A DNA stretch of 64,000 nt from Streptomyces hygroscopicus (GCF_026168105.1 NZ_LBMW01000001.1:186001-250000), one strand, 5' to 3'. Positions 45,737 through 54,121 are shown, counted from the stretch's first letter. A program made the numbers and translations. Notes: a model not told the origin generated them from the sequence alone.

Positions 45737-46981
45737 CTACGCGCCGACGGCGGCGGCCTCGGCCGCGTCGGTCAGCAGGGTCAGAGCCTCATCGAGGTCC
45801 TCGTCGGTCGCGACGATGGGTGGCAGCAGCCGGATCGTCGTGGGGCGCGTCATGCACGGGGAGACGACCAGGCCGCGCTCGGCGAGTCCGGTCAGCATGG
45901 CGCCGGCCAGCTCGGGCGAGCGGAGGTCGATGCCCCAGAGCAGTCCGCGGCCGCGCGTCTCCGCTACGACGTCTCCGTGCCGCTCCTGGATCTCCGCCAG
46001 CCCTGCGGCCATCGCAGTGGCGATGCGGACGCCGTCCTCTGCGTTCGCCTCGATCGTGTCCAGCGCCGTTGGGATCACTGCGGTGCCCAGCGGGTGACCA
46101 CTGAAGGTCGCGGAGTGCATCATCGGGTCGGCCAGCAGGGGCTCGAAGAGCTGATCGGTGCCGACCGCGGCCGAGACCGGGACGACACCGCCGCCCAGAG
46201 GCTTGCCGAGCAGCACGCAGTCCACCGGCAGCCCCGCTTCCAGTGCCACCGAACGGGCACCGCAGCGCCGCAGCCCAACCTGGATCTCGTCGGAGATGAC
46301 GAACGCGCCGTGCTCGTGAGCATCACGGCACCACTGCGCCAGGACGCGCTCGTCCAGCGGCCGCGCCCCGTTCTCGGCCTGGAGCGGCTCGAAGACGACG
46401 GCAGCGACCTCTTGTTCGCGCACGACACGTGCGACGGCCTCCGGATCGTCCGGCGAGACGTGCACGACGCCCTGCAGCAGCGATTCCAGGCCCTTCTTCA
46501 GTCGCGGGTTGTCGGTCAGCGCAAGGGCTCCGACGGTCTTGCCGTGGAAAGCTCCGTCGACCGCGATCACGGTCGCGCGGCTGGTGGCCATTCGGGCCAG
46601 CTTGACGGACGCCTCGACGGCGTCGGCCCCGCCGCACCCAAAATAGACGCGGTTGAGGGAGCCGCCGAGGTATCCGGCGAGGCTCTCTGCGGCGAGCGGC
46701 GGGACCGGGCTCTGGATGGACCTGGTCGACGTGGGCATCACGTCCAGCTGGGCACGTACCGCGTTGACTATCGCGGGGTTCCGGTGGCCGAGCAGGGCGA
46801 CGGCGTACGAGCCGAAGTCCAGCACGGACCGGCCGTCCGAAAGCGTTATGCGGCTTCCTGCGGCGGATGCCTCGACGGCACCCTGTCCCATGAACTTGCC
46901 TGCCATTGCGAGTGCGGGCGAGAAATGGCGCTTCACGCGCCTGAATGTTTCTTTGGCAGCGGTCAATCGAGGATCCGTCAA
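45737..46981 (-). CDS. Class III (omega) PLP aminotransferase
   Basis: A 414-aa fold-type I aminotransferase. Motifs: FGCGGADAVEASVKLAR (PLP phosphate region), DGAFHGKTVGALALT, FEPLQAENGA, FVISDEIQVGLRRCG and the Schiff-base Lys in LLGKPLGGGVVPVSA. The best start is a TTG at 46981 right after GGAGGAGG, with no better ATG nearby; TTG starts are uncommon. It is the second gene of the tailoring sub-operon, 32 bp after the SRPBCC gene. Expected role: transamination of the aldehyde made by the thioester reductase to a terminal amine. Confidence 0.92.
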   Translation of the reverse strand: MTDPRLTAAKETFRRVKRHFSPALAMAGKFMGQGAVEASAAGSRITLSDGRSVLDFGSYAVALLGHRNPAIVNAVRAQLDVMPTSTRSIQSPVPPLAAESLAGYLGGSLNRVYFGCGGADAVEASVKLARMATSRATVIAVDGAFHGKTVGALALTDNPRLKKGLESLLQGVVHVSPDDPEAVARVVREQEVAAVVFEPLQAENGARPLDERVLAQWCRDAHEHGAFVISDEIQVGLRRCGARSVALEAGLPVDCVLLGKPLGGGVVPVSAAVGTDQLFEPLLADPMMHSATFSGHPLGTAVIPTALDTIEANAEDGVRIATAMAAGLAEIQERHGDVVAETRGRGLLWGIDLRSPELAGAMLTGLAERGLVVSPCMTRPTTIRLLPPIVATDEDLDEALTLLTDAAEAAAVGA

Positions 46982-47013
46982 GATTCCTCCTCCTTCAGAA
47001 CTCCGGCGTTCTC

Positions 47014-47433
47014 CTACAAGCCGCGGCTGAGAATTCCCTGCTGGTAGGTCTGCAACGACTTCGCCACCGCGGGGTGGATCATTTCAGCCACCATGGGAAG
47101 TCCGATGTCGAACTCGACGTTGAGTTCGAGCGCCACGCCCTCGGTGTCCTCGAGGACTTGCCAATATCCCTCGTAGTGGGCGAGGTCCCCCTCGGTCTGA
47201 CGAAACTCCCAGCGGAGCCGCTCGACGTCGATGACGTCCTCCTGGTCCCACTCCATCTCCGAACCCTTGAGCTCAACGACCCAGCTACTGGTGCGACGTC
47301 CGCCCTCCTCGCCTGTGACGGTGACCTCGTTGACGCCGTCCAGGAAGGTCGGGAAGGCCTCGCAGTCCAGGAGCACTTTCCACACCCGCTCGGCAGATCC
47401 GGCACCCTTGCACGTCACATTCAGTACGGCCAT
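47014..47433 (-). CDS. SRPBCC/COQ10-like START-domain protein
   Basis: A 139-aa protein with a helix-grip fold of the polyketide cyclase/COQ10 class (SAERVWKVLLDCEAFPTFLDGVNEVTV, RLRWEFRQTEGDLAHYEGYWQVLE, LELNVEFDIGL). GAAGGAG lies 6 nt before the ATG. It is the first gene of the tailoring sub-operon, so it probably matters early. Proteins of this class bind hydrophobic ligands and may chaperone or cyclise a polyene or polyketide chain, or bind a lipid amine. No catalytic residue can be assigned. The upstream gap contains a 16-bp palindrome and SARP-like repeats. Confidence 0.85.
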   Translation of the reverse strand: MAVLNVTCKGAGSAERVWKVLLDCEAFPTFLDGVNEVTVTGEEGGRRTSSWVVELKGSEMEWDQEDVIDVERLRWEFRQTEGDLAHYEGYWQVLEDTEGVALELNVEFDIGLPMVAEMIHPAVAKSLQTYQQGILSRGL

Positions 47434-47510
47434 GAAACTCTCCTTCGGGACACTTCAGGGACGTATTCGGGACTGTTGGGGAAAGACTGGAATCCCTGCC
47501 CATCGGTATT

Positions 47511-47526
47511 CGCATCCTAGGATGCG
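47511..47526. promoter_or_regulatory. 16-bp perfect palindrome upstream of the tailoring operon
   Basis: CGCATCCTAGGATGCG, 78 bp before the ATG of the SRPBCC gene. A symmetrical site of this kind is typical for dimeric repressors. No TetR- or GntR-type gene is close by. Confidence 0.6.
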
Positions 47527-47545
47527 CCGTCACTCATCAGGACAG

Positions 47546-47674
47546 TCAGTGCCCATACCTGACATGCAATTGACACGCTGACAAGCGGACTCCTTCATGC
47601 TTGACGGCGCCGGTCGTCCATGAGGTGATCACGACTCGTGGCCCGGCTTCGTGAGTAATCGAGTACTCAAACAT
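47546..47674 (-). CDS. Possible 42-aa micropeptide, copy of the SARP-leader peptide
   Basis: An ATG-started ORF reading MFEYSITHEAGPRVVITSWT and then 22 more residues. The segment FEYxxTHEAGPxxVITSWT is encoded again at 9799-9855, just before a SARP. The two copies differ mostly at third codon positions, so the peptide itself seems to be conserved. The ribosome-binding site is weak. It lies between two SRPBCC genes, upstream of the tailoring operon. Alternatives: a leader peptide, or a relic of the 5' end of a lost SARP gene. Confidence 0.4.
   Translation of the reverse strand: MFEYSITHEAGPRVVITSWTTGAVKHEGVRLSACQLHVRYGH
47558..47583 (-). promoter_or_regulatory. Putative SARP-binding direct repeats
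   Basis: On the minus strand the heptamers TGTCAAT and TGTCAGG are separated by exactly 4 bp (47569-47575 and 47558-47564), the 11-bp spacing used by SARP activators. A third TGTCAGC lies at 47577-47583, off this spacing. The site is 125-150 bp upstream of the first gene of the tailoring operon. The heptamer is not the classical TCGAG type, so this is tentative. Confidence 0.4.
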
Positions 47675-47730
47675 CAGCGGGGTCCGGCCCCCGTCAAGTG
47701 GCGCCGTCCTACGGTTCTCCCGCGCAGGGC

Positions 47731-48219
47731 TCACCCCCCGGGCTCCAGGGTGTCCCGTAGGGCCTCGAGGGTGGCCCGCATGGTCACCTGGTTGCGGGCA
47801 CTGCGACGGACGACACCGGTGGTCAGCGCGGCGACAGTGGTGAACACCCGGCCAAGGAGGCCGCGGCGGTCCTCCCACAACTCGGTCACCTGACAGCCGT
47901 CAGGCAGAGGCGCAAAGCTGTAGGTCCAGCGGGACAGCGGGATGGCCAGGAAGCTCACCCGGAAGGCGAAGCAGTGGCCCGGGTCGGCCACGACCACCCG
48001 GCACAGGGTGACCCACGGCAGCAGTCGGGCACGGTTACGGCCGAGGAACCACATCCCCGCCATCAGCGGGCCGCGACGCCGGGGCACCCATGCCCCGCGG
48101 CATTCGGGGCTCCACTCCCCCATCCTGGCGACATCGCTGACGGCGGCGTAGGCGGTGTCGGGCGGCACACGGATGACGACGGACTCGGTGAGCGAGGTGA
48201 CAGCGGTCACGGAGCTCAT
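47731..48219 (-). CDS. SRPBCC family protein
   Basis: A 162-aa protein with the polyketide cyclase/dehydrase-type helix-grip pattern (VVIRVPPDTAYAAVSDVARMGEWSPECRGAWV, MAGMWFLGRNR, ELWEDRRGLLGRVFTTVAALTTG). The ATG at 48219 is the first sensible Met. It is on the same strand as the cluster but 297 bp upstream of the tailoring operon's first gene. It resembles the generic actinobacterial SRPBCC family more than aromatic cyclases. Role unknown. Confidence 0.8.
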   Translation of the reverse strand: MSSVTAVTSLTESVVIRVPPDTAYAAVSDVARMGEWSPECRGAWVPRRRGPLMAGMWFLGRNRARLLPWVTLCRVVVADPGHCFAFRVSFLAIPLSRWTYSFAPLPDGCQVTELWEDRRGLLGRVFTTVAALTTGVVRRSARNQVTMRATLEALRDTLEPGG

Positions 48220-48520
48220 GGCGTAATCCTCAGGTGCGGGGCGGGCGCATGAACGGGTAACCCAGGCGGGCCCTTGATTCGGAACTGCACGCTCTTGCCT
48301 CCCAAGTGCGGACGTACACGTACACGGCAGTCGCCGTGCCGATTTCCATACACGAGAACAACATGCAGGCGGCCCCACGGCGTGAGTCGTCGTTACTCAC
48401 TCTCGACACCCCGGCCTCCGCGCATGAACGCGGCCCGGCCGCCGGCCCGTACACCGGATGCGAGTAGCGGCCACTGAAGCTTTCAGATGCGGACATGCCT
48501 CGTCGGCCAGACAGGAGATG
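48220..48520. other. Gap without recognised genes
   Basis: About 300 bp between the SRPBCC gene and the ketosynthase relic. No coding or structural feature could be supported. Confidence 0.4.
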
Positions 48521-48533
48521 CGGCTTAGGTCAT

Positions 48534-48620
48534 GTCCGGTACCGAGACGTCCGGGTCGCAGTGCTCGTCGATGTCCCAACGGCCGTTGGGCACGCCGTCA
48601 GCGCGGTCGGCGGCCGAAAT
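48534..48620 (-). pseudogene. Relic of a second PfaA-like ketosynthase
   Basis: 87 bp align without gaps to 40278-40364 inside the PfaA-like KS (about 80% identity by eye). The encoded SAADRADGVPNGRWDIDEH corresponds to SAADCIDDVPNGHWDVDEH of the intact protein. Homology ends abruptly on both sides, and a TAG-containing stretch follows. It is a remnant of another Pfa-type synthase gene, or of a duplication of this one, lying directly after the truncated AfsR-like gene. Confidence 0.8.
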
Positions 48621-48652
48621 GGCGACGGCCGCGTCAGCGTGGCGCGGGACCG

Positions 48653-50620
48653 TCAGCGCCCGTGCCGGCCATTCGGGCCGGCGGCCCGTCGTCGTGCCTG
48701 CGGATCGCCTTCCCTCCGCGGTCGCTGTCCGTCCTGTGGGAGGTTCGCACCAGGCTGATGCGCGAGTTCGGCGACAACTGCGCGGACAGTGAGTCGCGGA
48801 TTGGTGGCGAGCCGCGCCGCGACAGAGCGCAGCCGTAGCGGCAACTGCCTGCAGAGCGCGACCAGTTCGTCCGTGGCGTCGGGCTCCGCAGCCGTGCGCT
48901 CGGGGCCGACGTAGGCCTTGAGCAACGCATGTGCCTCGGTCGCGGACAACGGGTCGAGGGCGATCGGGGTGGCCCCATTGCGCGTCACCAGATCCATCAG
49001 CGGATGTTTGCTGGTGACAAGCACCAGGTTTCCCGGCGTGCCCGGCATTAGCGCACGCACCTGTGCCGGGTCCGAGACACCATCGAGCACCACAAGGAAT
49101 TTGCCGCCCGCCAGCAGACTGCGGAAGAGGGCAGATCCCTCTTCCCGCGTCGCCGGCATCCAGTCGTCCGGTACACCGAGGGAGCGGAGGAACCGAGTGA
49201 GCACCGTCCGGACGTGCGCGGGCCCGTCCGGCGCGTCCCCGCCACCCTGTAAGTCGGCGTAGAGCTGACCGTCCGGGAACGCCTCGTGCCTGCGATGGGC
49301 CCAGCGCACGGCGAGGGAGGTCTTCCCTATCTCGGAGGGTCCGTGAATCACGGCGATACCCACGGAGTCGCAACTGTCGCGCCGTCGCGCCAATATCTCG
49401 TCCAGCGCGGTCAGTTGCTTGTGACGCCCGACGAACGGGACAGGGACCGGCGGAAGTTGCGCGGGCTGGGCGAGGCCGCGAGGTCGGTACGGGGGCGCAA
49501 CAGGCGTTGCCACGCCCGACTCGCGCGCGCTCTCGTCGGCCACGTCGTAGGCCGGGGACGGCCTGCGAGAGTCCTGCCGCGGCAGGCCTCCAGCTGGTTC
49601 TTTGCCCGGAAGCTCGACGCGCCGGCCGTCGCCGTCCTGCGCCAGAATGGTCTGCCGCGCGAGCCAGACCTCGCTGCTCGGCTCAACACCGAGCTCCTTC
49701 TTCAACCTCGCTCGCAGGTCCGCGAACTGCCGCAGAGCCGCGGCCCTGCGGCCGCAGCCGGCGAGCGCGAGCATGACCCGCGACTGAAGCTCCTCGTGCA
49801 GGGGCTCCTCGTGCGAGGCGACCGTGAGCCGAGGGACCGCATAGGCAGGCCGGTTGAGCCGCAGCGCCAGGTCGGCGAACTCGATGACGACATCGATGTA
49901 CCGTTGCGCCACCCTCACCACAGCGGGGTGCTGCCACAGCTGGGGCAGGTCCTGCAAGGGCCGTGTCTGCCAGCAGGACAGCGCGTGGTTGTACAACTCC
50001 AGTGCAGCGACCGGGTCTGCCGACGCGGTGCGGACGGCCCGGCCGACGCGCTCCTCGAACTGGTGGAGGTCCAGCCGGATCCCATCGCTGTTGAAGACAT
50101 ATCCGCCGTATACGGTGCTGATCCGGCGGCTCCCTGCATCGCGGCCGTGCCCCGTCTCGATGATGCGGCGCAGTCGGGCGACGTAGGTGTGTACCAGGTT
50201 CTGATGAGTGGGCGGGGCTTCACCGCCCCAGAGCAGGTCCGAGATCTCTTCATGACCGACTGTCTGGTCCGGCTGCACTACGAGCAGACCGAGCAGGGTC
50301 CGCTGCTTCAAGGGCATGGCAACCGGAAGTCCAGCGCACAGCACCGTCAATGGCCCCAGCAGGCGTATCTCGCAAGAGATTCCGGGTGTCTCACCCTTCG
50401 TGTCGGCCTCGCACCCGAGCCCGAGGGCGGCGGCCAGGTCGTACCCGACCACGCGTGACATGCGGATCAGCGTTTCCTGCCGGGGATTCCGGACGTGACC
50501 GTGTTCAAGATGACGGACCGTCCGAACACTGAGTCCGACCCGCCGGGCCAGTTCCTCCTGTGTCAATCCCGCCCTGATCCGAGCGGCACGCAGCCCATCC
50601 CCATAATGATCCTCGGTCAT
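48653..50620 (-). CDS. AfsR/SARP-type regulator: XRE + BTAD + NB-ARC, C-terminally truncated
   Basis: A 655-aa protein from ATG 50620. Order: XRE helix-turn-helix (residues 6-65, LRAARIRAGLTQEELARRVG), OmpR-like winged helix (IRLLGPLTVLCAGLPVAMPL, ISDLLWGGEAPPTHQN), BTAD domain to about 330, linker, and NB-ARC ATPase (P-loop variant GPSEIGKTSLAVRWAH, FLVVLDGVSD, NLVLVTSKHPL). The protein ends soon after the NB-ARC in an Arg/Gly/Pro-rich tail that does not look native; AfsR-like proteins normally continue with a winged-helix/TPR part. The cut lies 33 bp from the ketosynthase relic, which suggests truncation by recombination. It is on the same strand as the cluster and the likeliest nearby cluster regulator. 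Confidence 0.8.
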   Translation of the reverse strand: MTEDHYGDGLRAARIRAGLTQEELARRVGLSVRTVRHLEHGHVRNPRQETLIRMSRVVGYDLAAALGLGCEADTKGETPGISCEIRLLGPLTVLCAGLPVAMPLKQRTLLGLLVVQPDQTVGHEEISDLLWGGEAPPTHQNLVHTYVARLRRIIETGHGRDAGSRRISTVYGGYVFNSDGIRLDLHQFEERVGRAVRTASADPVAALELYNHALSCWQTRPLQDLPQLWQHPAVVRVAQRYIDVVIEFADLALRLNRPAYAVPRLTVASHEEPLHEELQSRVMLALAGCGRRAAALRQFADLRARLKKELGVEPSSEVWLARQTILAQDGDGRRVELPGKEPAGGLPRQDSRRPSPAYDVADESARESGVATPVAPPYRPRGLAQPAQLPPVPVPFVGRHKQLTALDEILARRRDSCDSVGIAVIHGPSEIGKTSLAVRWAHRRHEAFPDGQLYADLQGGGDAPDGPAHVRTVLTRFLRSLGVPDDWMPATREEGSALFRSLLAGGKFLVVLDGVSDPAQVRALMPGTPGNLVLVTSKHPLMDLVTRNGATPIALDPLSATEAHALLKAYVGPERTAAEPDATDELVALCRQLPLRLRSVAARLATNPRLTVRAVVAELAHQPGANLPQDGQRPRREGDPQARRRAAGPNGRHGR

Positions 50621-51907
50621 ACACCCCGCCTTTCTCACCCGTCGACGCAGAGCAGTGGTCACCTTGGAATCAGCGTCGACCTCTTCACCGAAGCCGCCTT
50701 GACTCGGCGGCCAAGAACAAGATGCAGCCGTCTCGATGGACTGCCCGAACAGTTGGAAGGGGTCGGATGCGCGGAGCATCCTCCCCTTCCGCCGCCCTGT
50801 CCGGCTTCCACGGAAAGAGAGGCTCACGGCTGCGACTCCCCGCGGCGACTTTGCGAAGTCGCTGTGCAACGGAGGCACACCTCGCCGGTACACACCTTGG
50901 CTTCGAGACTCAGGGCAATTTCCTCCTGCAAAAAGTGCCCAGGGTGGGAGCGGTCGCTTCAGTGGCGTTCGCCCACTCGAGGGAGATGGGACCCTTGTGG
51001 CCGATAAAGCGTGCCGGGCACGGAAGTCGGCGGCCCTCTCACAGAAGCGCGGCGAACATAACGGGTGGAGAGACGGGTGCGCTGCCACTGTCCTTGGAAA
51101 GAGCTCTACTCGATTGCGGCGGGCGCGCGCTGTATCCGGAGACCGTCCGCGAAGGACGGGCAATGCTGGGTGCCGTTCGGATGCGCGAACGGCCAACGCA
51201 CGAAATCCTTGAGACGGCGACCCGGCAGAACGATGTGTTTCTCGTCCATGTCCTTGGCAGCTCGGGCCCGGTGAGCCGGGGCGGTCCTTGTGGGATTTGC
51301 GCTGCGGGGGGATCGACAGCGCTCGGGAGGTGGCGTACCCCGGTCTTGCCGTGAGCACACTTCGCCAAATTAATGGGGGGACGGACAACGTGTTGACTCC
51401 TGTCGGTCAAGCAGGACTACACGGACGGTGCTGGGCCTGGGACCCCACGGGGCCTGCACCACACCAAGATTACATGGGATTTATTAGCGAGCGTCACATA
51501 GGACGTCCAAGGAATTCTGGAAATTTTCCGGGAACTGGAGGGTAGCTCAACAATATTCCTCGATGATTCATGAGGCACATGGGATGTCTGCCATTGGAAC
51601 CGTTGACGTCTCTCCATCGTCTTCCCGTCGAGCCGCGCGGAATCCAGCAAGACCGCACACACGGCAGACGCCGGCCGTTCCCGTGTCACGCAGGCCCTGG
51701 GGTGTGCTTCATGCAGACGCCACCGAACGCAGTTCGGGAGCAATCCAGAAGCTTCGGTGAACGGTTGTCCCACCAAACCCGATCGGACGTCTCAAGCAGA
51801 CGTGAGTGCGCCACGAGGGCTGCGGCGCGCTCACAGTGAAGTCGTGCTGGGCAGGTCCAGGCCGGAGTGACCTTGGATCGCGGCGGATGAAACCTCTGCG
51901 GCACGGC
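50621..51907. other. Long gene-poor region upstream of the AfsR-like gene
   Basis: About 1.3 kb with no supported gene. The part around 51440-51600 is clearly more AT-rich than the surroundings, as is common for regulatory or recently acquired DNA. Open frames here lack family resemblance and ribosome-binding sites. Confidence 0.4.
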
Positions 51908-51941
51908 TTGATCCCGGCGAGGAAGGACTCGCCGGGATCAA
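51908..51941. terminator. Strong bidirectional hairpin
   Basis: Perfect 14-bp arms (51908-51921 and 51928-51941) with a 6-nt GAAGGA loop. It lies between the gene-poor region and a MITE. The gene it once terminated is not present, so it may be part of the mobile-element debris. Confidence 0.6.
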
Positions 51942-51968
51942 TCCTTCGACGCGCAGGCCGCCCATGTC

Positions 51969-52139
51969 GGTAAGGGCTGTCCCGTAATCCCCGGTGGATC
52001 GGCGCACGGCGTCAGATGCGGTGCGTCGCAAGGCGGAGGGTCGTCACTCATACTGGGCGTGTTCGGTCGATCCGACAACGCAGCGAGGTGCCGTAGCTGT
52101 CGTCGTGCGCCCGCCGGGGATGACGGGACAGCCCTTACC
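51969..52139. mobile_element. 171-bp MITE with 26-bp terminal inverted repeats
   Basis: Ends 51969-51994 and 52114-52139 are inverted repeats of 26 bp with one mismatch (core GGGCTGTCCCGT). The 119-bp interior holds no ORF. This is the form of a non-autonomous element derived from an IS with similar ends, as frequent in Streptomyces. It abuts and seems to interrupt the 3' end of an IS3 orfA relic. A target-site duplication could not be defined. Confidence 0.8.
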
Positions 52140-52360
52140 TGCACCGGGTCGTGTCGAGTTCCCGGGCGGAGGAAGCCGAGGCGCCCTTGAGTGTCTCGTT
52201 CGCCCGGTTGAGCCGAGCAGTCTCCTTGCGCAGGGCCGCAAGTTCCCCGGATTCGGCGGTGGTCAGCCGGTCGTCGCTCTCGCCGGCTGCCGACCTCGGC
52301 CTGCCCGATCCGGCCCCGCGTGGACTCGGTATGCGCGCCCGACTCGACGGCCGAGGGCCT
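52140..52360 (-). pseudogene. IS3-family orfA relic
   Basis: The minus strand encodes the C-terminal leucine-zipper region of an IS3 OrfA: TTAESGELAALRKETARLNR, then ANETLKGASAS and ARELD. An upstream piece in another frame reads ESGAHTESTRGRIGQAEVGS, so at least one frameshift is present. The 3' end is cut by the MITE. OrfB is absent. Confidence 0.75.
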
Positions 52361-52603
52361 GCACACTTCCTGATCGGCTGTCAGCTGGATCGGCTGTCTT
52401 TGGCGTCTCGGTGGGACCTCACCGGCTCGCACTCGGTCTTCGCGCTCCGGAAACGGGCTTCAACAGCCGAGCGACGGACGGCGCGAACTCGACCCGCTGG
52501 ACGCCCGAGGCGCCACGGGGAGCATGGGCAAGGCAGTGGTTGGTCCCGACTGGCCGGGCGATACTGCGGCGGATCATGACTCACCGCGGTGCTGCCGAGC
52601 CTG

Positions 52604-54085
52604 TCAAACAGAGGCGGTCTGCTCGGTGTTGGCCGTGGGAGCGGTCGTCTCCCCCGGGGTTGGCTTCTCCCGGGGGATGAAGAGTCCGCACAGCCCGCCC
52701 GCCACCACAACTGCGGCCCCCACCCACACCGCTGGGTGCAGCCCGCGGACGAACTGCTCGGGCCCCGCCAAACTGCCATGTGCGACGAAGACACTGGTGA
52801 GCACGGCGATGCCCAGCGCACCGCCCACCTCGCGTACCGTGGTGTTCGCACCGGATGCTTTCCCCGCGTGCTCAGCGCTCACCGAGTCGAGCACCACGGC
52901 CGCGCTCGGCGCGAAGACGAGTCCCATGCCGGCACCGGCGACAATCATGGCGCCCACCAGGTGAGAGTACGGAGTGTTCGTTGTAGCCGCCAGGTTGATC
53001 CAGGCGAGTCCGCCCGCCTGGAGGAACAGACCGAGGGCCATCAGCCGGCCACCGCCGACCCGGTCAGTGATCGCGCCTGCCAGCGGCGCGACGAACATCG
53101 GCATCAACGTCCAGGCCAAGGTGAGCTCTCCGGCCCGCAGTGGTGTGCGGACCGGGGCTATCTGCAGGTACTGCGAGAGCAGGAAGATCGAGCCGAAGAC
53201 GCCGAAGTACATGGTCGCCGAAACGATGTTGGTGAGGGTGAAGGCTCGTACCCGGTAGAAGCTCAGGGGCAGCATCGGGTGTGCCACCCGGCGCTCCCTG
53301 ACCACGAAGGCGGCCAGCAGCACGGTCCCGGCCGCGAAGCCGCCCAGTACCTGGGTCGATGCCCACCCGTCGGTGGGTCCGTGGACAATTCCCCACACCA
53401 CGGCGAGCAGCCCGGCAGCCGCCAGCAACATGCCGAGCAGGTCGAGGCGGACCCCCGTGAGGGAGCTCTCCCGAAGGGTGGCGCGCACCAGCGGAACCGC
53501 GACGACTCCCACGGGCACGTTGATCCAGAAGATCCATTGCCAGGCCAGACCGTCGACCACGGCGCCGCCAACCACCGGACCCATCGCGATGGCCAAGCCG
53601 CTCACTCCCGACCACAGACCAAGTGCCAGGCCGCGCAGCCTGGGCGGGACCGCCTCGGAGAGCAGTGTGAGCGACAGCGGCATGACGGCTGCCGCGCCGA
53701 TGCCCTGGACCGCACGAGCAGCGATGAGTTCACCGCTGGTGTGCGACAGGCCGCATGCGATCGAGGCGAGGGTGAACGCAGCGATGCCGATCATGAACAC
53801 CATGCGCCGGCCGAACCGGTCTCCCAGCGCGGCCCCGGTCATCAGCAGGCACGCGAAACTGAGGACGTAGGCATTGACGAACCACTGGAGGTCTTGGGTG
53901 GAAGCGTGCAGATCCACCGCGAGAGTCCGTAAGGCGGTGGAGACGACGAGGTTGTCGAGGGCGACCATGAACATGGGCACGCTGCACGCGACGATGGCCA
54001 GCCACAACGGCACCCGTCGTCCGTCCATGGCCCGGCCATCGCCGGTCTGCCGGTCGGGAGCCTTCTGATTCGTGGACGATGTCAT
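52604..54085 (-). CDS. MFS drug exporter, DHA2 type (14 TM)
   Basis: A 493-aa transporter with about 14 hydrophobic segments. Motifs: LDNLVVSTALRTLAVDLHAS (motif D1), GDRFGRRMVFMIG (motif A), GIGAAAVMPLSLTLL, and GLWSGVSGLAIAMGPVVGGAVVD (motif C of exporters). Start ATG 54085 with AGGAG upstream. It lies 36 bp after the DUF3291-like gene in one operon. It is divergent from a MerR regulator whose operator sits between them. It could export the cluster product, but the IS/MITE debris separating it from the cluster and its own regulator suggest an independent module. Confidence 0.9.
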   Translation of the reverse strand: MTSSTNQKAPDRQTGDGRAMDGRRVPLWLAIVACSVPMFMVALDNLVVSTALRTLAVDLHASTQDLQWFVNAYVLSFACLLMTGAALGDRFGRRMVFMIGIAAFTLASIACGLSHTSGELIAARAVQGIGAAAVMPLSLTLLSEAVPPRLRGLALGLWSGVSGLAIAMGPVVGGAVVDGLAWQWIFWINVPVGVVAVPLVRATLRESSLTGVRLDLLGMLLAAAGLLAVVWGIVHGPTDGWASTQVLGGFAAGTVLLAAFVVRERRVAHPMLPLSFYRVRAFTLTNIVSATMYFGVFGSIFLLSQYLQIAPVRTPLRAGELTLAWTLMPMFVAPLAGAITDRVGGGRLMALGLFLQAGGLAWINLAATTNTPYSHLVGAMIVAGAGMGLVFAPSAAVVLDSVSAEHAGKASGANTTVREVGGALGIAVLTSVFVAHGSLAGPEQFVRGLHPAVWVGAAVVVAGGLCGLFIPREKPTPGETTAPTANTEQTASV

Positions 54086-54121
54086 GACAGAGATCTCCTA
54101 GCCAGTGGTGAGGGGTGGCGT

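Noticed and set aside
41314..47433. Assignment as a valanimycin- or azodyrecin-type azoxy cluster
   Set aside because: Only the ACAD/flavin-reductase pair fits. No seryl-tRNA synthetase, aminoacyl-tRNA transferase or VlmA-like genes are present, so N-N bond formation is not supported.
51969..52139. A target-site duplication of the MITE (TAA/TTA at the ends)
   Set aside because: The flanking triplets are inverted and not directly repeated, so they may be part of the inverted repeats.
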